Source of the DNA: Terana coerulea
Taxonomy: Eukaryota > Basidiomycota > Agaricomycetes > Polyporales > Phanerochaetaceae
NCBI GenBank assembly: GCA_024811115.1
Contig: JAKOGH010000097.1
Coordinates: 248,001-312,000, forward strand
DNA: 64,000 nucleotides
Direction: 5' to 3'
Each line of letters opens with the position of its first letter. Position 1 is the stretch's first letter. Below the pieces are notes generated by a model. The model saw only the letters and a program-made list of their open reading frames with translations, ran no database searches and was not told the origin of the DNA. Shown here in pieces: positions 1 through 11,788 of the stretch. The position numbers and the translations under genes were made by a program.

Positions 1-1479
1 CGGGATCGAGTCCCGATCGTCGAATGTCGGTAGCCGGTCATGACAGACCCGGTCGATTGCTTGCTGCGCCCGAGTTTGGACCTCTGGGTTGAGCACAACT
101 CCCAAGAGGAATGAGCCTAGCGCAGAAACAGTCTACTGCTAATGAGAAGGGCACACAGCGAGAGCATGGTAACAGACGTACGGTATCAGTGCCACCTGAG
201 TTATTCAGAAAACGTTAGTGCTATCATTGTATAAATGGTTTGAAGGACTTGTACCTGCATACATCGACCCCAATGCGAATTTGATCTCGTCTTCCGAGTA
301 CGTTGACTCATCTGTCGAAGCCAAGCCCTCCAGCAGCGACCGAGCTGCGCATTCTGGAGAATCGCCACCGGCCTGAGAATGGAGTTAGTCTGAGATCGAT
401 GCGAGTGATACCGAAATGCCTACCACCCGTTCCTTCGCGACCGCGAAGGGCGTGTTAAGTGTGCTCATCACTGAGGTGCGGAACACGCGTGCTGTGGTTT
501 TAAACCCAGCGCCAGGTAACCAGTCGGGGACATACTTCACTATCGTATTTCAAGTTGTTTAGTGAAAATAGTAGAAAAGGTGAGACAAATCACTCACGCC
601 ACGGAAGGATGTTCACCAGGTACGAGCCTGGACTGGCGGTTGCGGAGACAGATTCTACTGCATGCTTCGCAGTCGTGATATATGGGTCATCGGGGCCCGT
701 TACGTGGATTCCGTACGCGATACGCATGATTTCATGTCCCGCCAGGCTACACCGGAGTTCGGCTATGAGAAAAGCTCTCAGAAAAACCACTTACTGCCTC
801 AGGTGCTCCATGAAGTCTTGCGGTTTTCGAAGGAGGTTGCCCAGAAACTCGTGGGTAGCCTTCTCCTCCACAGGGCGGAATCGCTTCACCGGCTGGGGCC
901 CTAGCTCATGTTGGAAAACTCTTCGCCCATTTTTCCAAGCCTCGTCGTATCGCCGGAACGCGACGTTCCATCCAAAGCCGCAGCTGCACCGGTATATTTG
1001 GTAAGTCGGGCAATCAATCGGTATGGAGTAGTTGCTTACAGTTCGTTTAGCATGGGCATGCGAGGCCTAATATGCGATGGTTGAGAAATATGAGCCTCAG
1101 ATTGTATGCTTAACCAACCTGTCGGAGTAGTTGGAAGAGCGCTTGTCCAGCAGATCAGCCGCAGCCTCGGCGGAGTTGACGACAACAATGTTCTTCCCGA
1201 GCACATCGAAATGGAGTATGTCTGACCCTGCATTACTGGTCAGCCGAAAATAAGTCCTGTACGCCTCAGACGAACATACCATATTCCTCTCCCATCCGCA
1301 AGTAGGCGAGCCACGCGTTAGGATTCTCCGGCATATCCAGCAGGTTACCGATAAAAGGGAGCCCTGCAGGACCGGGGAGGGTAAGGTAGGCGGCCCGCGC
1401 TTCTGATCCGCCTGGAGAACCACCTTACAACGAGGGCAGCTACGAGGCCTACGAATGCCTGCCAAACGAGAGGTGGCAT
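1..1479 (-). CDS. Cytochrome P450 (copy 1), truncated by the window edge
   Basis: Heme-thiolate monooxygenase anchored in the ER membrane; substrate unknown. The chosen ATG (1477-1479) starts a hydrophobic anchor followed by the LPYPP proline hinge. Later exons give the family block ending LLDKRSSNYSDR, a GFGWNVAFRRY segment, the VKYVPDWLPGAGFK block near 500-545, and the I-helix GGTDT-T motif split by an intron near 170-215. The gene runs past base 1, so the ExxR and heme-binding parts are not in the window. One extra C in the hinge codons (about 1374-1377) shifts the frame between PYPP and GPAGLPFIGN; everything downstream reads cleanly. This is either a pseudogene or a one-base assembly error. 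It is the third of three tandem minus-strand paralogues. The family call is firm and the functional state is open. Confidence 0.85.
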
Positions 1480-3248
1480 GGCGGTTTGGTCTGGGAGTAG
1501 CGAAGATAGCCTAGCACAAGTTCAAGCCATATACATATAGCAGCATTCGGCGTCTTGCCCTCATGTGCCTTCATGTGCCTTGATCGCTTGAAGCTTCGCT
1601 GTCCTACGCGTTTTGATCTGTCGTTGCCGAGAGGCGGGGATACCTCAGGCTGAGAAGTCTATCCGTGGGTGTGTTGCCACGCATTAGTGGAACGTGATGG
1701 TCGAGAAAGTCTTCAATACAGAAGGATTGCAAACGAGGTCAAGTTCGGCAGGGTCCCAACGGTCTTGGCCCCAGCCGATGTCAGTGACTTGTGACGTCAA
1801 GCTTTCGAGTCTAGTCCAAAATGCTATAGGCTGCTAGGAGCAGATTAGAACGAAACTGGAAGTAAAAACAAATGAGATCATACATTGTATAGTACTCCCT
1901 AAGCCGTGAAGCCGTGAAGCTTTGAAGCTTTGGCTGAGACCGCAGACGTGGAAATGGACAAAGCGTAGACGCTTGGTTCGACTTCGGGCCGTTGCGGCAT
2001 CAAAACGCTAACTTCGTGGCGCGGACAATGCCGCTGCGCCTCAGGCTTGGCGGCATGTCTCACTCATGTCTCTTTGTTTCTCCTCGACCTCAGGCTCCAT
2101 GTCGTTCGCTACGTTCACCTTGCAGTCCACCCTCTTCTTGACGTTGCTACCGACTATATCGGAACGCTGAAAGGCCGGCCCTTTTATGCCGTGGTTGGCC
2201 ACACCCATACCCTGACGACGGTCGTCTCGTCCTTTACCATCTCGAAAGACCAGTGCCGACGCACTTTCTCATGCTCCCCACCGCCACGGAATGTCAAGTA
2301 CACGCGACTCAGCTCTAAACTTTCCACGGCCAAGCAGCCTTTGGATTATGAGTACTGCACACAAACGGCGTAGAGGTGTAACTTAGAAACTACGGCATCA
2401 ACGTCACGACCTACAGGCGACGGTGCACGCTCATTATGGGCTTCTCTCGTGTCTTGAGTGTAAGGAAGGCTATTCTGCGGAACCAGGGCCTGTTTGATGG
2501 TGGAAGCAAATCCGGAGGCGTATGTAGGACGGATGTGGCGCGGGCTCCGTGTCGGTACGTCTGCGCACGATGTAGTTTTGGTTCTCGCTCATCCTTTTGA
2601 CAGTATCTTTCTTCAGCGTGTTGCATTGAAGTTCCCCTTCCCATAGCTCAGGCTGAGACTCCATCTCGTGTATCTGGGTTGCCCCCAGATGGAATATCAC
2701 TGGTTTTATTTACCCATTTAGAGCGTCTCTGTTGGTCTCAAAAAGTACGTTGTCTAACAACAATTTGTTATCTTGAGGGACGGTCTCGATAGAGTTTCAC
2801 ATTTCTCCCTCGAAACTGTCGCTGCAGTGATGTGGCCGACTGGTTACCTTGTCTTATACAACGCTTTGGCGGGGTGATGGCCTCAGTGGTGGACGCCTGT
2901 CTGGTTGATGGATACGCCGCAAACCGCCCCTTTATGGACTCGCCTCATGCAAGAGAATGATACTTTCAGGGCTGATCATCAGGTATATCGGGACACTGGA
3001 TGTCATTGAAAACCATCTGCAGGTGCGCTTGTCGCATTGGGAAGAGCCGTCTACGGACGATAGAAAGTGGTTTGAGGGGGTAACGAACCGTGGAGAACTG
3101 GTGTCTGGGAATGCTGAGGAAGGAGCATTTGACTGGGCAAAAGTATCCGCAGCTGGAATCCTGTAGAGTTCGAACATGGTGTATGGAATCAATGAGACAC
3201 GATGTACAAGTTCAAGCATATAAACAAACATAAAAGCAAAATTGACTA
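1480..3248. other. Intergenic region between P450 copies 1 and 2
   Basis: No gene was recognised in these 1.77 kb. Open frames on both strands (for example 2047-2373 plus) lack family motifs and intron structure. Short direct repeats occur at about 1561-1582 (CATGTGCCTT twice) and 1905-1933 (AAGCCGTG and GAAGCTTT units). The stretch should contain the promoter of copy 1 and the terminator of copy 2. Confidence 0.5.
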
Positions 3249-5451
3249 TCATCCCTGAGCTTCCTGGGTGGCGAGATTTTTGAGCATAGCGCAGTGCTCC
3301 GAGGAACGAGGACGGATGTTGCACGCAAATGGAGTGGGATATCTGTGCAGAGGTGAACCGATGGGGTGAGAAATGTCTAACATGCTAAATAAAATGCTTC
3401 GCTCACACAAGAAATCCATCGGTGTAGGTAGCGGCCGGAGTCAAGTCCGCTCCGTGCTCGTCCTTGGCTTTCGAGATGTCGAACATGGAGACTATAGACG
3501 CGACGGCGATCCATATCGCCTCGTATGCCATGAAGCGTCCAGGGCAGATGCGCCGTCCGAAGCCAAATGCTGCTACCATGGGGTCACGGACGGAAGTATC
3601 CAGCTCCATGTCGAGTTCATCCTTTGAATCAGGAACTCGTTGTTTAAGGAACCGTTCGGGGTTGAAGCTCTCGGGTTCAACGTAGGCATCCGGGTCATGC
3701 AGTATTGCCCTTCCATAAGCCATGTGAACTACAGTGTAAAGGATTATATCATCACTACACATACCATGAATTTGCCAAGACAAGTGATCCCTCTGGGATG
3801 AAGTACTCCTTGTAAATATCGTCCTTCATTAACCTATGTGCAAAGTCTGACCAATGTCAGCCACGGGCGTAACAGAGAAGGAAGAGTTACGCTTACTCAT
3901 CGGTACAACGAGGTTCCATCGGAGGCATTCCTTCACTAGAGCGTGGATATATGGGAGCGCGTTGTAGTCCGAGAAGTCCGGAAGCCGCCCGTTGCACACA
4001 TGGTCCACAGAACGTTGAGCTTTCTCTAGATATTCAGGATGCAGTGTCATGGCAAGAAAGAAAGAGTCCAAGGTGGACGTGGTCTAGAGGGTATGTCAGC
4101 ATTATCAGCATTACGATAGAATTTGGCAGTGCCCGGCGGCTTGCTCACAGTATCCGCACCGGCTACAAATTCACCATCAGCATGCGTACTTGTGCCTCAT
4201 GAAGAAACTAGGCCTACCACCGTACATCGAAGCTAATGTTCCTTTTACTACCCGCTCCATGTACACTGGGTCTTTTGCCTCTGGAACGGTATGCTCCATC
4301 AACGTCTTAGCGGCACAGTCAGAAGGAATATCACCACGGGCCTAAGATCGATATTCGGGAGTCAGATGAATACGTGGCGGCATAAACGACACTGACCTTC
4401 AGATCAGCAAATGGTCGATTGACCATCTCAAGGACCTCTTTCCTCCATTCGCGTGCCTGCCTTTTGAATCCGGCACCCGGGAACCATTCAGGAACGTACT
4501 TAACTGGAACACGACAGACCGTTAGTGCCAAGTCAGTCATGAAGGAGGATTGTGTACGAACGAATAGGTACGAGGTCGACGAGAAACGTCCCTGGTATTA
4601 AACATTGTGTCGAGATTTCTGTCGCTCTCTCCGCCAGCCGCATATATGGATCATCTTTATCTTGCGGTTGTAAGCCGTATGCCATAGTGATGATTTCACG
4701 GCCGGCTAGGCTGCAGCTCCACTTGTCAGTATGGTAGGAGATACTGGACCGTGATGACTTACTGCCGAACATGCGCTCTAAACTCGTGGGGCGATTCTAG
4801 GAGATCGAGGAGAAATCGGTGTGTCGCTTTGAGCTCAACCAGGCGATAACGAAGAACCGCATTGGGGTGGAACTCTTGCTGGAACGCTTTTCTTGAGTCT
4901 CTCCAAAACGAGTCGTATCTCGCAACGGGGAACGAAAAATCAAAGCCAATCCTAGAAGGGTGTCAGCAACTGCTGGACGGGAGAATATGTGACGCACAGC
5001 TCTCTAACCATGGTGAGGCCAAAAGCGGGTCTACACAAGCTTGTGAGCAATGAGTTCTCGAAGCGTGCAGTGGCGCGCACCTGTCAGAATATATAGCTGA
5101 CCGCTTCTCTAGTAAATCGCTAGCAACCTCCAGCGTGTTCGCCACAATGATGTGGGTTCCCAAGATATGATAATGGAGGATGCTCGACCCTAATACATGG
5201 TAAACACATGGGGCTAGCTCCTCGCGTACACCATCTAGGTAGCACTCACCGAATTGTTTGCTCCATTCGAGGTAGGTTTCGTGCGCAGGGCTTGAAATGC
5301 CTTTTACCAAACCCACCAGAGGAAGTCCGACAGGGCCTGGCGGGTACGGCAGCTGAGAGAATCTCCTGTTCCTGTGAATTCTATGAATGATTAGCGCCAC
5401 AGCAGCACAAAGGATTGACGTGGCCAGGATTAGCACTATGCTTGAAGCCAT
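3249..5451 (-). CDS. Cytochrome P450 (copy 2), apparently intact
   Basis: ER-anchored P450 monooxygenase, substrate unknown. The start ATG (5449-5451) opens a transmembrane helix followed by QLPYPPGPVGLPLVG. Exons then give LLEKRSAIYSDR, GFDFSFPVARYD, AGREIITMAYG, VKYVPEWFPGAGFKRQA, KECLRW (ExxR), FNPERF and the heme loop FGFGRRICPGRFMAY near 3550-3600. The last intron begins just after TDGFL, and the final exon (YPTPFACNIRPR onward) ends at a stop at 3249-3251. Eight or more introns of 45-70 bases have GT-AG ends, and I found no frame break. At roughly 510 residues the length is normal. The motifs match the agaricomycete group usually annotated as O-methylsterigmatocystin oxidoreductase-like, but that name says nothing reliable about its substrate. 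Confidence 0.92.
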
Positions 5452-5756
5452 GGCTCGTATGTGGTAGTAAGAGTCTGCTGCAGGCGTTCGCAAATTCAAG
5501 CCAGGTCAACCGATAGTCATATATATGTGTAGTTGACACGAGACTCGAACTGCAGACCCTGATCATGAGATGTACGTGCGCATGTGCATCGGCACAATGA
5601 CAGAACCCTGAATAGTGAATTGCCGTGGAATCCGAGCGCTGATGAGTGGTCAAATGGAACTGCGGCGACAGGATTAGCGTAGCCTGATAGAGTACATCAG
5701 CTCCGCGTGTACGTCGAGAACAAATGAAAGAGCTCACATGCCCTTCGGCTATTCTG
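5452..5756. promoter_or_regulatory. Spacer holding the promoter of P450 copy 2
   Basis: About 305 bases separate the start of copy 2 from the stop of copy 3, both on the minus strand. No coding signal was seen. A TATA-like TATATAT (about 5517-5526) lies roughly 70 bases upstream of the copy 2 ATG and is a plausible core promoter. Confidence 0.4.
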
Positions 5757-7938
5757 TTACTTCGTTATCTCCAAAAGCGTATCCCGATGGGCAGCCGAAC
5801 GTGGCTGGATATCAAAGCGAAAAGCTTTGGGCACACTGATAACGTCCACGGTGGTGAGACATGGCAAGCGAGTTTCAAGCGCAAGGTGCATACCTCAGAA
5901 AATCGCCCACAAACTCTTCATCCAGTGCAACCATCGTTCCGTCGGCATGCCTGGCCTTTGATACGGTGAAACTACCCAACACAGAGGCAACGGCGAGCCA
6001 GAGGAAGTCGTAGGCCATAAAACGTCCAGGGCATACGCGACGCCCGAATCCGAAAAGTACAAGAGCAGGGTCGCGAACATTTGGGTTTAGCTCTTGCTTC
6101 CCATCGGAGCTCAGTCGTAAGAACCAATCTGGGTTGAAACCTTCGGGGTCAGTGTAGGCCATTGTATCATGCAGAATTGCCCTGAAACGTGGAACCTTCA
6201 GATGCAGTTGATTCACATAGAGTGACTAAAGCTGACCAGATGTTTGCCAAGACAAGCGAGCCTTCTGGAATGTAGTACCCGTGATATATGTCGTCTTTAA
6301 CAGACATATGGGGTAGACCTTCGAGTCCGTCAGGAGGCGCTGAGCTTCATTGAAGAATCTCGAGCATACCAAGAGGTACTACCGGCTTCCAACGGATTAA
6401 CTCCTTCACGATAGCGTGAACATATGGAAGCGAATTGTAATCGGAAAAGTCGGGTAGTCGTCCAGAGCAAATCTGGTCAATGGAGGATTGTGCCTTCTCC
6501 TGAACATCTGGGTGGAGAACCATTGCGAAAAAATAGGGTCAAGAAAGTGGGCCAAATCTAGGTTAATCGGTCAGTAAGCCTCGAGCTCTCAGAGGTCTTG
6601 AGACGAGCTACCGTATCCAAGCCCGCTAGCGTAGCCTTTAGTTTAACCGCTTCTGAGCGGAATGGGAAGCGCGTACCGGCATACATCGACCCTAGGGTCC
6701 CACGAGCGACGCCTTCCAAGCACTGCGAATCTTCGCCGGCTTGCGCCATATCATTCAGCACGTGTTTTGCGGCGCAATCATCGGGAACGTCGTCATTTTC
6801 CTGTAAGAGCAAATCAGATGAGAAGGTGACGCAAGGCTATCATGAGTAAGTTATTACCATGCGCGCCTTCACAGCGTCGAATGGTTCGTGCAACATTCTC
6901 AGCACGGACTGACGCCAAAGGCGAGCCTACTTCTGGAATCCGGCGCCAGGTACCCACTCAGGAACATATTTCACTGAATCAATGCGATTCCTCAGCATGC
7001 CTGCCATGTCAGAGCTGAAGACGTACATATCGGTAAGATGTCAACCAAGTAAGAGCCAGGTATCATAGCGGCGAAGAATCCTTCCAAAGCGTGTTCGGTG
7101 GTCGCAATAAACGGATCGTTATGCTTCTGTATTTCCATACCGTATGCGCAGTACGTCAATACTCGCCCGACAGCGCTGGAAAGAAACGCTTCGTGTCAAG
7201 GACAAGCTACGGAAGACTGCGGACGTACTATTTGACATGATCTTTGAGTTCAGTAGGCGACTCTAGGAGGTCCATCAGAAAGCCACGCATGGCCCGTGTT
7301 TGGATAGGTCGGTAGCGTTAAAACGCTTGATGGTTAAAGTGGTGCTGGAATGCTCGGCGACTGTCGCGCCAGAACGGGCCATACCTGGAAGAGGATGTTG
7401 ACCAACTGAATCCGATACTAGAAAGGGAGTAATCAGCATCGCGAGTCTAAACTTAAGTGAAGGCCGCCCTGCCACGTACAGTTCATTGAGCATAGTCAGA
7501 CCATGCGTCGGTCTGGAGCGAAATGCGTCAATATTCGGATAGCCAGCTGCTGCTAAACGCACCGGTCAGAGTATATCGAAGAGCGTTTCTCAAGGAGGTC
7601 CGTCGCCACCTCTAGTGTATTGGCGATGGCGATGTTGGTGCCAAATACATTGGTGCGCACGATAGCAGAATCTAGGCAGTTAAAATGTAATGAGTACAAC
7701 ATTCAGGCGTTTCTGCACCAGTGAAAAAGGTGTGACCGTAAATATCTGTCCATTTCCGATACGCGACCCAGGGTTTGCTACTGGGTACACCCAGATTCCC
7801 CAGCACGGGCAGGCCGCGTGGACCAGGAGGATAGCGAGGATGAACAGCTTTCGATCCCGCACTGGATGCTCTGTAGAGCAGCCAGACAATGAATATCACG
7901 GCAAAGCACGTTGCGGCGTCCCGGACAGACGAGTTCAT
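5757..7938 (-). pseudogene. Cytochrome P450 (copy 3), damaged
   Basis: Same family as its neighbours. The start ATG (7936-7938) gives a membrane anchor and the hinge PRYPPGPRGLPVLGN. TDLLEKRSSIYSDR, KELIRW (ExxR) and the heme loop FGFGRRVCPGRFMAY follow, and a last exon ends at the stop 5757-5759. Three lesions are visible. A TAG at 6927-6929 replaces the glutamine codon expected after VPGAGFQK. A run of six A at 6528-6533 (five would keep frame) breaks the exon before FAMVLHPDVQ. The usual PERF motif reads FNPDWF, losing its conserved arginine. The nonsense codon is a substitution and cannot be a homopolymer artefact, so I call this a pseudogene. The heme loop itself is intact, and re-coding or error cannot be fully excluded. 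Confidence 0.85.
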
Positions 7939-9594
7939 AGCGAGCTCAGGACCTCTGGCGGCGGCTGAAACCTAATCTCAGGACGTGGGTAGGAGGAAGG
8001 AGGTAGACGAGACCGCTCTCACCTGAGTTCTCCATAGCAGCCCTCACATGGGGAAGGAAGGCAACACCGGTTGTGCCTGGCCCGTAGGATGTGCAAATTC
8101 CAGTAGCATAAGGTTACAGTTGGACCAGTGAGCGCTAGAAGGCATCAGTCTTGTTGAAGCCTGAGCCTGATGAGCTGGGCTGGTGCCTAGGCTGGAAGTG
8201 CATTGTCCATACATCTCTTATCCACATGCCAGTGCGCAACACGATATCAATAAGTCTGGGTTGCAAAAGGGAAATCCGGAAGAACGCTGGTGGCTAGAAG
8301 GCGTTGCGCCGACGCCGTGATTTCACGCTCTCGCAGCGTGAGCGAGTGTAGATCGTGCGACATAGCAGAGAGATAGTTTCAACAGAGGCCTCGAAATATT
8401 GCAGTATGGAAAGCGTGTATCGCTCGACACGTCGTGTGATTCGCCGACGTTGTCTTCCTTTAGAATACCGCCTGGGCCTGTCAAACGGTTGCCGAGATAG
8501 ATTTTTCAGCAACTCATGAGAGGTGATAGGTAGATTTAACTTCCCTGATTCATGCTTCGTCCCATGACATGCCACAAAGGCAGTCTATAGTGGTCACATC
8601 CAGTTGATATGTGCCGAAAAACAGTACTAGCTGGCAAAGTCGGAGGTTCATATCATCACGTGGCTTGAAATCAGCTACATCTTGACAAAGCCGGCGAACG
8701 ATGTCATACTTTCGACGGAGTGTCAGTCGATGCTTCGCAGCGAACACCATTCTGCCCTGTTACTGGTCATCTGTGCGTCGTCTTGCTTGCAAGGTAACTG
8801 TGAAACCTTTAATGTGAAGCCACTTTTCGTCCTACCAGCATTTGCCTGACGCCCATCCTTTCCCACGGCCGTTCACTGTCATCCTGCTTAATCAGCACAC
8901 GTTTACACCTGTACAAACCCAAGCAAGGTTTTTGTCGGCGGAGCTGGCACGTATCTAGTATATATGGGGAAGTTGAAGTCGAAGTCAACCGGTTCGCGCT
9001 AGGCGTCGGGATGAACGGCGCATCAACTGCTGACTAAGCGGCTGTCGTCGCCACGACGGCCCGCCCCTTCCTTTACGGCATCCACAGCTATTGCGGACCA
9101 CTTTGCCTTCCTGCTTTTCAGTAATACATGGCACCGTGTACGTCAGTTGCAGCTGAATTTCGTGTTTTTCGACTGACCTGATCTGCTATCAGTCCCTAAT
9201 GAAATCTGGGCCGATACCTAAGTTCTGACTCCTGACCATGTAGACCCTGAGGTGAACGACTCTTCGACGCAACTTGCCCATAAACTACGCGTACGGGAGG
9301 ATAACATGTGTTGCAACCGTGAAAACCTGCCGAACTCACGTCGCTTTGGTTCAAGCTGAAACCCATTAATCTAGCAAGCGTGGTAAGCATCCATCCTCGC
9401 TTACGTGTATTAAGGGCGTCGCCTCATGGAAGCCTCACTGCTACCTTGCACGCTGTCAACTTGCGACCACCGCCACCCACCCTCTGCTTTCAACGTGTAA
9501 CACGGTGTAGTACTGATGCACAACGCCGTAAGCTACTCTATACAATGTACACATTCTAAGGATGGTGAACTCCGTTACCTAGGACAACCGAGTC
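7939..9594. other. Gene-poor stretch between P450 copy 3 and kinase A
   Basis: About 1.65 kb with no supportable gene. Two overlapping minus-strand open frames (8294-8575 and 8550-8750) have no recognisable motif, and their frames conflict. The stretch should carry the divergent promoters of P450 copy 3 and kinase A. Confidence 0.5.
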
Positions 9595-11439
9595 ATGCCT
9601 ACCACGTCGGTGAAATCTGCGCCCCCAGTCAATCCTCCGGCCCCAGTCAAGGATGAGTCAAAATCGAAACGCAAAGCTTCAACTCCACGTATTTCGCCTC
9701 CCAAATCGAGTAAAGAGAAGACGGGTGCTTGGCAGCGCATCACAGCGAAAGTATGCGCCATCTTTCGCCGTCGCCGCGGCGCCCCTCCCCCTTCCGTTCT
9801 GCCTTCGGCGCCACCTCCACCTCCTAAGGCTACTCTGCCTCCAAATACAGCCGCCTCTCGCGAACGTGCGGCGGTGGCCCCGCCGGACCCTGTGTCTACC
9901 ACTGGGCGGCTGGATATCCAGAGCCACCGACCGCCCAAGTCAACACCGCCTGCTCCTCACGGGACGACGGGGATCGTCGATACTGGACCTCGGATTGCTC
10001 TGCAGAAGTATATTACCTCGGAGTCCCAGTCTCGTGACCCGAAAGAGTTGATTGCGCTTCGCGGCTCGGAAGCACAGACGTTGCTCGACCTGATTTACAG
10101 TCCCGCGGTAAGTCCTTTCGCGCCATCTGACCTCCTTGTAAGACTGATGCTAGCATTTTTGCGTTCGAAGGACTTCTTTCCCATCATCAAAGACTACTCT
10201 CAGAATAGTGGTCATAGTGCGCAGCTCCAGCGTGATGCGCTGGCCATTGGCGTTCGCCTGACCGAGCCGTCCAAACTGTTGCCATCCTCGATGTGTTTGC
10301 GCGATATTCGCTTCACGCCTGATACCAACAAAGTCCCCCAGGAGATTGGATTCGGTACCTACACTACAGTCTACAAAGGTCAGAAGAATCATGGTATGGT
10401 CGTTGCGATCAAAGTGCTTCGCACCGTCTCTGGTTCGCTGGATTCACATCTGTCAGCGGTATGGCTGAGCTATGTATTATCCTAAACAGTACACGTTGCT
10501 GACATTCAAATTAATCCGTAGACGTACGCCCGCCAAGCGAGTTTACTGTATACACTCTGGCATCAGAATCTTTGTCCCCTCCTTGGTATTGCGAAGGACT
10601 TGGGGAATTCGTCGCCATCTCCGCTGGTTTATCCGTTTATGCGACATGGCAATGTGCTCGATTACGTGAAGAAGAACGGATTCAAGGCCGCTCAGGTGCA
10701 TCGGTTTGTAAGCGTTTTGCGTTTTTGTACTGTCCTTCTTGCGCTCATCTCCATCATGTGTGCGGGATAGATGTATGAGACGGCGTCTGCTCTCTGCTAT
10801 CTCCACTCGCAGAATACTACCCATGGTAATTTGCATGCGGTGAGTCATGGCATAGCCCCGCAAGTGCTGTCACTTACCACCGCACGTAATGCAGGCCAAT
10901 GTGCTCATTGACGAGTCTGAGACGGTACGCGTGTCGGACTTCGGAATGTCCGACATCACTGCGCTCATTGCGGCGAGTATTACCCTTACGGTCACCGAAG
11001 TGCCTCGTCATACCGCGCCGGAGATTATTGAGGAGTCAGGCCAGCCAGGTCAAACACTCGTCTATACCCCGGCCAGTGATATCTATTCCTTCGGAATCCT
11101 CTGTTGGCAGGTACGTCTATCCTCGCATCATCTCGCTGTGCTCGTCATTACCATGCTGTACCACAGATCCATTATTATGAGGTGAAGCCCTTCCACGAGT
11201 GGAACGATTACGTGGTGTATACGAAGATCATGTCCGGTGCGCGACCGCCCAGAACCTGCGCCGTCGTTTCATCTGGTCAGCAAGCATGTCAGAAGATACA
11301 CGGGGCCGCCGAGTTCCATGACGACGTCTGGAGCCTGATGGAGCAATGCTGGCACACAGACCCCAGAAGCAGGCCGAATGCGCCTATGTTACTCGATGCA
11401 TTCAATAAACTACAAGCAAATACAGTAGGCTCTGGTTAG
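9595..11439 (+). CDS. TKL-like protein kinase A with HGN catalytic loop (possible pseudokinase)
   Basis: About 535 residues in five exons, which fit frame exactly: 9595-10458, 10522-10707, 10771-10839, 10895-11110 and 11167-11439. Residues 1-130 are a basic, proline-rich tail. A helical segment (about 135-215) precedes the kinase domain. That domain has the glycine loop IGFGTYTTVYKG, the VAIKVL lysine, DFG (VSDFGMSD), HTAPEI and the SDIYSFGILCWQ block. The catalytic loop reads HGNLHAANV, so the usual HRD aspartate is asparagine (codon 10828-10830). Established kinase biology makes this aspartate the catalytic base, so activity is doubtful; ATP binding could persist. It is tail-to-tail with kinase B. 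No frame break was seen. The partner or pathway is unknown. Confidence 0.88.
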
Positions 11440-11788
11440 TGACCGTAGTGTAAGCTGTCCGGTATTTGCATTATATATTGCCTTCCGAAATAATTACTTC
11501 TGCCACCCTACGCAATAGTACGCATAGGCTACCTTTGCCTCCAATAAGGATCAGTGCGTAAGAGGACCATTTTCAATCGGTACTCCGCGGCCGCAGGACG
11601 TGCGACATATCACATCGGAGCGGGCATGACAGGAATACATCTTTGTCGAGTTGCAGCTGACGACACTACACGATGCGTAGGGTTATATAGAGCAGACTAC
11701 CAGTAACATACAGGGGAGGATAGCTTAAGTACACTCGAAATCACTCGCGTAAGAAGTAGATTTCAAAAACGGAGCGTGGGGTGTAGAG
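11440..11788. terminator. Convergent 3' region between kinases A and B
   Basis: About 350 bases lie between the stop codons of two convergent genes. I saw no coding signal. It must contain both polyadenylation regions; AT-rich stretches such as TTATATATTG near 11471 are candidates but not diagnostic. Confidence 0.4.

Noticed and set aside
5540..5570. tRNA-like GACTCGAACTGCAGACC
   Set aside because: It resembles a T-arm complement, but neither stem pairs and no A box lies at the right distance.
8294..8750. Two overlapping minus-strand frames upstream of kinase A
   Set aside because: They conflict in frame and show no homology signature or splice structure.
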